Origin: Acidobacteriota bacterium | Lineage (GTDB): Bacteria > Acidobacteriota > Terriglobia > Acidiferrales > 2-02-FULL-67-57 | Reading direction: 5' to 3' | Length of the DNA stretch: 19,628 bases | NCBI GenBank assembly: GCA_016189965.1 | Contig: JACPRL010000009.1 | Coordinates: 1-19,628, forward strand | Translations under genes and position numbers: made by a program | Notes under the pieces: generated by a model | Told to the model about the DNA's origin: nothing | The model's database searches: none | Seen by the model: the letters and a program-made list of their open reading frames with translations, nothing else | Shown here: in pieces, positions 15,060 through 19,628 of the stretch | Layout of the letters: every line of letters starts with the position of its first letter | How positions within the stretch are numbered: position 1 is the stretch's first letter

Positions 15060-18000
15060 CTACCACTCGAAGCGGGCGGCGAGGCGGACGCGGCGCGGGT
15101 CGCCCGGGATCTGGAAGAAGGTTCCCAAGAAGCAGGTCTGCAGCTCGTCGCAAACCGGGAAGCGGAAGTTGTCGTGACCGGTGATGTTGAAGATTTCCAG
15201 GATGGGGGAGAAGCGGTAGCGCTCGCCCCAGACGAAGTCCTTCTGGATGCGCATGCTCCAGTCCACCTGCTCGTCGTTGCGGCGGAAGCGGTTGCGGCCG
15301 GTATCGAAGCCGTTGGTGAGCGATGTCGTCAGCGGAACCACTTGGTTTTCGCTGAGCTGGATGAGCCGCGGGACCAGCGTGATGACGTCGTCAGCCGTGG
15401 CGAGAATCCCGTCCGGCCCCGGGTCGGTGAAAGGGATGACGCTGCCCGGCCCGCAGGAGAAGTTGCCCTGGCCGTCGGTAAAGACGCGGTCGCCGGCGGC
15501 GGAGGAGTCGAGGTTGGCGTCGAAGCCGCAGAGCAGGGAGCGGGGGGTGGAGGACTGGATGACGAGAGTATTCGACCAGCGGAAGCCCCAGGGGAGGTCC
15601 CAGAGGCTGAAGAGGGTAAAGCGGTGGCGGCGGTCGCGGTTGCTGGGGCCTTTTTCGCCGCTGAAGTCGTTGGGGTCGCTGTACTGGAAGGTGAACTGGT
15701 CGCGCTCATTGGAGTCGTCATCAATATCGCGCGCGTAGGTGTAGTGGGCGGTGAGCATGTAATTGTTGCTGTATTTCTTGTCCACCTTGATGGTGAAGGC
15801 GCGGTAGAGCGAGCTGGCCTGGCTGGTAATGACGCCGCTGAAGGTGGCGATGCCGGTGCCGTTGCCGCCCGGCCCGCTGAAGGGGCCCCCTTCAAACAGC
15901 AGTGGGTTGACGCCGGCGACGCTATACATCTGTCGCCCATCGGTCCCGATGGCCACGGGCGGCGCGGGGACGAGCCCCGAGGCGAGGTCACCCGGATGGT
16001 TGAAGCCGACAAGGCGGTTCAGGTGAGTGGCGTGGGCGTAGTTGAAGCCGGCGGAGATGGCCCAGTCGCGGACGATCTCCCGCTCGCCCCAGATGCTCCA
16101 CTGGTAGGTGCGGGGATAGACGAAGTCGTTGGCGAAAGCGACGATGCCGGGGTCGAAGGGCTGGAAGTTGGGCGGGATGGGGCAGGAGGGAGGGGAGAAG
16201 GGACCGGTTTCGCAATCGGGGTAAACGGGTGGATCCAGGAAACTGAGGAAGGGGAGAAACTGGGCCAAGACATTAAAGAAGCTGGCGCTAAAGATAGTGC
16301 CCGCGATAGCGCCATTGTTGGCCGTGGCGTTGGCAATCATCAGCGCCGGAATGCGACTGAAGAAGACACCGCCGTTGAGGCGAAAGACCGTCTTGCCGTC
16401 GTTCCAGGGGTCCCAGGCGAGGCCGCCGCGCGGCTGGAAGGCTTTGTGGTAGCCGGGCACCGTGCCGTCGAGCGGGAAGCGGGGATCGTCGAGGAACTGC
16501 CCATAGCGGCTCTGGGCCGGGTCGACAATGGGCTGCCGCTGGTTGTAGTTGTCCCAGCGCAGCCCGTAGGTGAGGGTGAGGCCGGGGCGCGCCTGCCATT
16601 TGTCTTGAATGAAGAAGCCTTGTTCATTTTGGGTGAAGTTGTTGTTGGCGGCGTCGTCGATGGTGTTGTTGCCGATGGGCGAGAATTGCAGGAACAGCGG
16701 GAGCGGGCCGACCGCGCAGCTGCTGGGGGTCACTGAAGGGTCGACCGTGAAGTCGCAGGGGACGGCCGGCAGGGTAAAGGGCGCGGGAGGCAGACAGGTG
16801 GCCGTCATGCCGTTCACGCCCAGGGTTCCGTCGGAGCATTCGGTGTAACTGGGGCCGAAGGTGAGGTAGTTCAAGAATCCTTCCACGCTGCTGAAGGTAA
16901 AGCGGCCGCGGGCGAAGCCCTGGAAGAAGTTCTTGATGCGGATGTGGTAGACGTTGAAGCCGACTTTGATGTTGTGGCGGCCGGAGACGATGGAGAAGTT
17001 GTTGTTCCACTGGAACTGTTCGTCGAGCACGGTGCTGGGGTGGAAGAAGGGGCGGCCGAAGCGGAAGTTGCGTCCCAGGCAGCCGGGAATCGGTTCGGCA
17101 AAATCAAGCTGTTGCGTGCAAGGCCCGATGGAAGTATCCGGCAGGTCGGGCGGCTGCACGTGCTCGCGGGGCCGCCAGTCGCGCGCATACTGGAAGCGGA
17201 ACTCGTTCAGGTATTTGGGCGAGAGGGCCCAGATCCAGGAGCCGATGAAGGCGTTGGTGCGAGAGAACTCCTCGCCGTTGGCGGTGCGGCCGAAGGTGCG
17301 GATATCAAACGTCCCGTTCTGCTGGATGGAGCGAGCGAAGTAGTGGCGGGCGGTGATGGTGTGGCTGGGGTTGGGGAGAAAGTCGCCCTTGATGAGAAAG
17401 GCTTGCAGGTCGTTGGTGTGGCGGAGGGGGCCTCGTTCGGAGATGCCCATGGGGTTGATGGTGGGGTCGGCGCCGAACACATCGTCGAGATCTACCAGCA
17501 CGCCCCCGGCGGTGGGCGGGGCGAAAATAGCCGCCAGTTCCGGCGTGCCGTCGCCGTCCACGTCATCCGGCGCCCCGTCGCCATCCATGTCCGCCGGCGC
17601 AAACAAGGCGCAACAGTGCAGGAGGTCGTTGTCTTTCTGGAAGCGGGTGTTGACGTGCTCGTAGGTGCCGAAGAAGAAGGCTTTGTCTTTCTTGATGGGC
17701 CCGCCGACGCTGCCGCCGAACTGCTCGCGGTGGAAGCTCTTCAGGCGGCTGTTGTCCGCCAGATGCCAGGTGAGCGCGCCCGCATCCTGGAAGTGGAAGA
17801 GTGAGCCATGGAACTCGTTGGTGCCCGACTTGGTCACCACGTTGATGAAGGCACCTGAGTAGCCGCCGAACTCGGGCGGGGCGCCCTCGGCCACGACCTG
17901 GAACTCCTTCACCGCTTCCAGCACCACGTTGGCGACGGGGCGCTGGCCGCCGCGCTGCTCGCCGAAGAAGTTGTTGTTGGCCGCCGCACCGTCCACCTGG

Positions 18001-18569
18001 AAGCCGGTCTGCACACCCTTCTGGCCGTTGACGTTGATCTGCGGGCCGTCGGTGCCCATGCTGATCTGCACATTGGGAGTTAGGGTCAAGTAGTCCAAGT
18101 AATTTCGGCTGGCGAGGGGGAGTTGGTGGACGGGGCGCTCGCCGAGCAACTCGCTGGTCTCGGTGGTCGCCGTGCCGATGAGCGGCTCTTCGGCGGTGAC
18201 GATGACTTCCTCACCCGCCGGGGCGACTTTCAGCTCGGCGTTGACCGGCACGGCGGCCCCCAGCGTCACCTCAACCTTCTCCAGCACCAGGCGGGCAAAG
18301 CCTTCTTTTTCGACCGCGACCTTGTAGGTGCCCAGCGGCAGGAGGATGGCGCGGTAGAAGCCGTTGTCGTCGGTCGCGACCGCGCGCTCAAAGCCGGTGC
18401 CGACGTTGGTAACGGTCACGCGGGCGCCGGGCACGACCGCTCCGGTGGGGTCGGTGACCGTGCCCTGGATTACGCCGGTGGTGGCTTGCGTCTGGGCGAA
18501 GAGGCTCGGCGCGGCGAGGAACAGAGCCGCGACCAGCAGGGTTGATGCCAGGCGATGGAGTGAACGCAT
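15060..18569 (-). CDS. Oar-type TonB-dependent receptor with N-terminal carboxypeptidase-regulatory domain
   Basis: 1169 residues. The ATG at 18569 was chosen over an upstream in-frame start because GGGAGG lies 7-8 nt before it and a signal peptide follows directly (residues 1-25, cleavage after LFAQ). Residues 32-115 form a CarboxypepD_reg Ig-like domain (GVIQGTVTDPTGAVVPGARV). A plug region follows (about 120-250, with INVNGQKGVQTGFQVDG and INVVTKSGTNEFHG), then a large barrel to a C-terminal RLAARFEW. Extracellular loops include an Asp-rich calcium-loop-like insert at 326-343 and several cysteine pairs (CTQQLDFAEPIPGC; ECSDG...CLPP...CDF...SCAVG) that could form disulfides. This family is greatly expanded in Acidobacteriota and is thought to import oligosaccharides or other large substrates; the ligand cannot be told. 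A good promoter lies about 160 bp upstream. Confidence 0.9.
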   Translation of the reverse strand: MRSLHRLASTLLVAALFLAAPSLFAQTQATTGVIQGTVTDPTGAVVPGARVTVTNVGTGFERAVATDDNGFYRAILLPLGTYKVAVEKEGFARLVLEKVEVTLGAAVPVNAELKVAPAGEEVIVTAEEPLIGTATTETSELLGERPVHQLPLASRNYLDYLTLTPNVQISMGTDGPQINVNGQKGVQTGFQVDGAAANNNFFGEQRGGQRPVANVVLEAVKEFQVVAEGAPPEFGGYSGAFINVVTKSGTNEFHGSLFHFQDAGALTWHLADNSRLKSFHREQFGGSVGGPIKKDKAFFFGTYEHVNTRFQKDNDLLHCCALFAPADMDGDGAPDDVDGDGTPELAAIFAPPTAGGVLVDLDDVFGADPTINPMGISERGPLRHTNDLQAFLIKGDFLPNPSHTITARHYFARSIQQNGTFDIRTFGRTANGEEFSRTNAFIGSWIWALSPKYLNEFRFQYARDWRPREHVQPPDLPDTSIGPCTQQLDFAEPIPGCLGRNFRFGRPFFHPSTVLDEQFQWNNNFSIVSGRHNIKVGFNVYHIRIKNFFQGFARGRFTFSSVEGFLNYLTFGPSYTECSDGTLGVNGMTATCLPPAPFTLPAVPCDFTVDPSVTPSSCAVGPLPLFLQFSPIGNNTIDDAANNNFTQNEQGFFIQDKWQARPGLTLTYGLRWDNYNQRQPIVDPAQSRYGQFLDDPRFPLDGTVPGYHKAFQPRGGLAWDPWNDGKTVFRLNGGVFFSRIPALMIANATANNGAIAGTIFSASFFNVLAQFLPFLSFLDPPVYPDCETGPFSPPSCPIPPNFQPFDPGIVAFANDFVYPRTYQWSIWGEREIVRDWAISAGFNYAHATHLNRLVGFNHPGDLASGLVPAPPVAIGTDGRQMYSVAGVNPLLFEGGPFSGPGGNGTGIATFSGVITSQASSLYRAFTIKVDKKYSNNYMLTAHYTYARDIDDDSNERDQFTFQYSDPNDFSGEKGPSNRDRRHRFTLFSLWDLPWGFRWSNTLVIQSSTPRSLLCGFDANLDSSAAGDRVFTDGQGNFSCGPGSVIPFTDPGPDGILATADDVITLVPRLIQLSENQVVPLTTSLTNGFDTGRNRFRRNDEQVDWSMRIQKDFVWGERYRFSPILEIFNITGHDNFRFPVCDELQTCFLGTFFQIPGDPRRVRLAARFEW

Positions 18570-18739
18570 GGGGTGCCTCCCGGGCGAGAGATGTTGTGCG
18601 GGCAACCGAAGCTGCGGGGCAGAGGGAGAGCCGAGCGGGCGAAGCGGACATAGGTGGCCGGCGCCAGAAGAGAAAAGCGTGCCGCGCACTGTCCCGCTCG
18701 TAGGAAGGATCGCTCTACCCACCCCGATAAGTCGGCGAG

Positions 18740-18768
18740 AGTCTATGCAGGGCGGCGATGGATGTCAA
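18740..18768 (-). promoter_or_regulatory. Sigma70-type promoter of the TonB-dependent receptor gene
   Basis: On the minus strand TTGACA (18768-18763) is separated by exactly 17 bp from TAGACT (18745-18740). Transcription should start near 18733. That leaves a 5' leader of about 160 nt before the ATG at 18569. I do not recognise a known riboswitch in that leader. Confidence 0.55.
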
Positions 18769-18827
18769 GCGCCATCGGGGCTTGCCTTCCGTGTTCGACG
18801 CCGAGAGTTCGTCTGAACGTGTGCTCG

Positions 18828-19628
18828 TTACTGGACGGTGACCATGATGTCGAGGGCGCGCTGGGACGAGCCGGCGGTGGCGGTGACGGTGACGGGGTGG
18901 GTGCCGGTGGGCGTGCCGGGCATGCCACCTTCCCCGATATCCAGCGCGTTGCCGCAGGCACCGAGCAGCCCGGCCATCACCAGCAGCAGGGCGAGCAGGC
19001 AGAGCGCGGCCACGCCGCGCTTGTGGTTTGAACGGCCGGCGAGCACCAGGCCGAAGGCGGCCAGGCCCGGGATGGACAGCCAGAAAGCGTAGAGCGGCGC
19101 CGGCGAGGCAGGCCGCGGTGCTCCCTGGCCGAGGAAGGAGGCCGCCGAAGGCGCGGTGGTGGTGACGGTCAGCATGACGGTGGTGCCTGTCGTGGGAACG
19201 TTGGTCAGCGAAGCCGGGGTGAAGTTGCAGGCGGCCCCGAAGGGCAGGTTGGCGCAGGAGAAGTTCACCGTCTGCATCACCGCCGACTGCATGGCGGTCG
19301 CATTGATGTCAAAGTTGACCGACTGCCCGGCGTTGATGGTCGCCGTCGTCGCCCCGGTGCAGGGGGGCATGCCGCTGGTGCAGTTGCCCGTCAGGGCGAA
19401 ATCGTTGACGGTGATCATGAACATCTGCGCGGCGCTGGTGTCGTCGCCGCCGTTGGCCGTGCCGCCGTTGTCCATCAGGGTGACCGAGACGGTGGCCACG
19501 CCGCTGGTGGGCGGCGCGGCCGGGGTGAAGGTGAGCGTGCCGGTCGAGCTGACGGCCGGTTGGGCGGAGAACAGCGCGTTGTTGTTGTTGGTCACCATGA
19601 AGCTCAGCGTCTGGCCGCTCTCATTGGC
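18828..19628 (-). CDS. Surface protein with Ig-like repeats and C-terminal membrane anchor (3' part)
   Basis: Partial: the frame stays open to the window edge, so only the last 266 residues are seen. The sequence starts within an Ig/cadherin-like repeat (ANESGQTLSF then VTNNNNALFSAQPAVSSTG, ending TLMDNGGTANGGDDTSAAQ). A second Ig-like domain of the kind with VNFSCANLPFGAACNFTPAS follows. Two hydrophobic segments (FWLSIPGLAAFGLVLAG and ALCLLALLLVMAGLLGACG) are separated by the basic loop RSNHKRG. The end, PGTPTGTHPVTVTATAGSS, resembles another short Ig-like strand set. The pattern is familiar from large acidobacterial cell-surface or secreted proteins; adhesion is a guess. The TonB-dependent receptor gene follows in the same direction after 258 bp and has its own promoter. 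Confidence 0.8.
   Translation of the reverse strand, partial: ANESGQTLSFMVTNNNNALFSAQPAVSSTGTLTFTPAAPPTSGVATVSVTLMDNGGTANGGDDTSAAQMFMITVNDFALTGNCTSGMPPCTGATTATINAGQSVNFDINATAMQSAVMQTVNFSCANLPFGAACNFTPASLTNVPTTGTTVMLTVTTTAPSAASFLGQGAPRPASPAPLYAFWLSIPGLAAFGLVLAGRSNHKRGVAALCLLALLLVMAGLLGACGNALDIGEGGMPGTPTGTHPVTVTATAGSSQRALDIMVTVQ

Noticed and set aside
15174..16736. 520-codon plus-strand frame opposite the TonB-dependent receptor
   Set aside because: Antisense to a clear receptor gene; its composition (Gly/Ala/Glu/Val-rich) is what the reverse complement of this coding sequence would give.
18570..18722. 51-residue N-terminal extension of the TonB-dependent receptor
   Set aside because: The internal ATG at 18569 has a strong ribosome-binding site and is directly followed by a signal peptide; the extension would bury that signal peptide.

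Overview
The window is GC-rich, bacterial and gene-dense. It most resembles an Acidobacteriota chromosome. The evidence is a Ser/Thr kinase fused to a TolB-like and TPR region, a very large Oar-type TonB-dependent receptor with an N-terminal carboxypeptidase-regulatory domain, a surface protein with Ig-like repeats and a C-terminal membrane anchor, and many short palindromic repeats between genes. This placement is inferred from gene content; there is no rRNA in the window.

Left part (about 1-5400). Positions 1-458 carry dispersed repeats and no gene I can support. A minus-strand operon then reads from 4343 down to 459: an Rrf2-family Fe-S regulator with three cysteines, a 62-residue single-span membrane protein, a polytopic NnrS-like protein with an ScdA/DUF1858-like domain at each end, and an outer-membrane porin of the alginate-export family. 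Rrf2 next to NnrS suggests a nitric-oxide or nitrosative-stress function. Divergent from it is a plus-strand pair: a diiron ferritin-like protein and a PerR-type Fur regulator whose metal ligands are all present. Iron, peroxide and Fe-S/NO sensing therefore share one 160-bp intergenic region.

Middle (about 5400-10950). A convergent gap holds at least six small perfect palindromes. It is followed by a divergent pair: a SpoIIE/RsbU-type PP2C phosphatase (minus) and a xanthine/uracil-type permease (plus). Next comes the 755-residue membrane Ser/Thr kinase with TolB-like and TPR regions.

Right part (10956-19628, all minus strand). Three overlapping genes form an S-adenosylhomocysteine recycling operon: two divergent tandem AhcY paralogues and an SAH/MTA deaminase. 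This is the gene set expected for recycling through S-inosylhomocysteine. One paralogue lacks several normally conserved substrate-pocket residues. Upstream lie the TonB-dependent receptor, with a strong sigma70-like promoter and a leader of about 160 nt, and the 3' part of an Ig-like surface-protein gene that runs off the window.

The most unusual non-coding content is repeats: a two-hairpin module present twice in opposite orientation, a 46-bp hairpin repeat just 3' of two unrelated genes and in the sense of each, and a palindromic element whose first bases include the perR stop codon.
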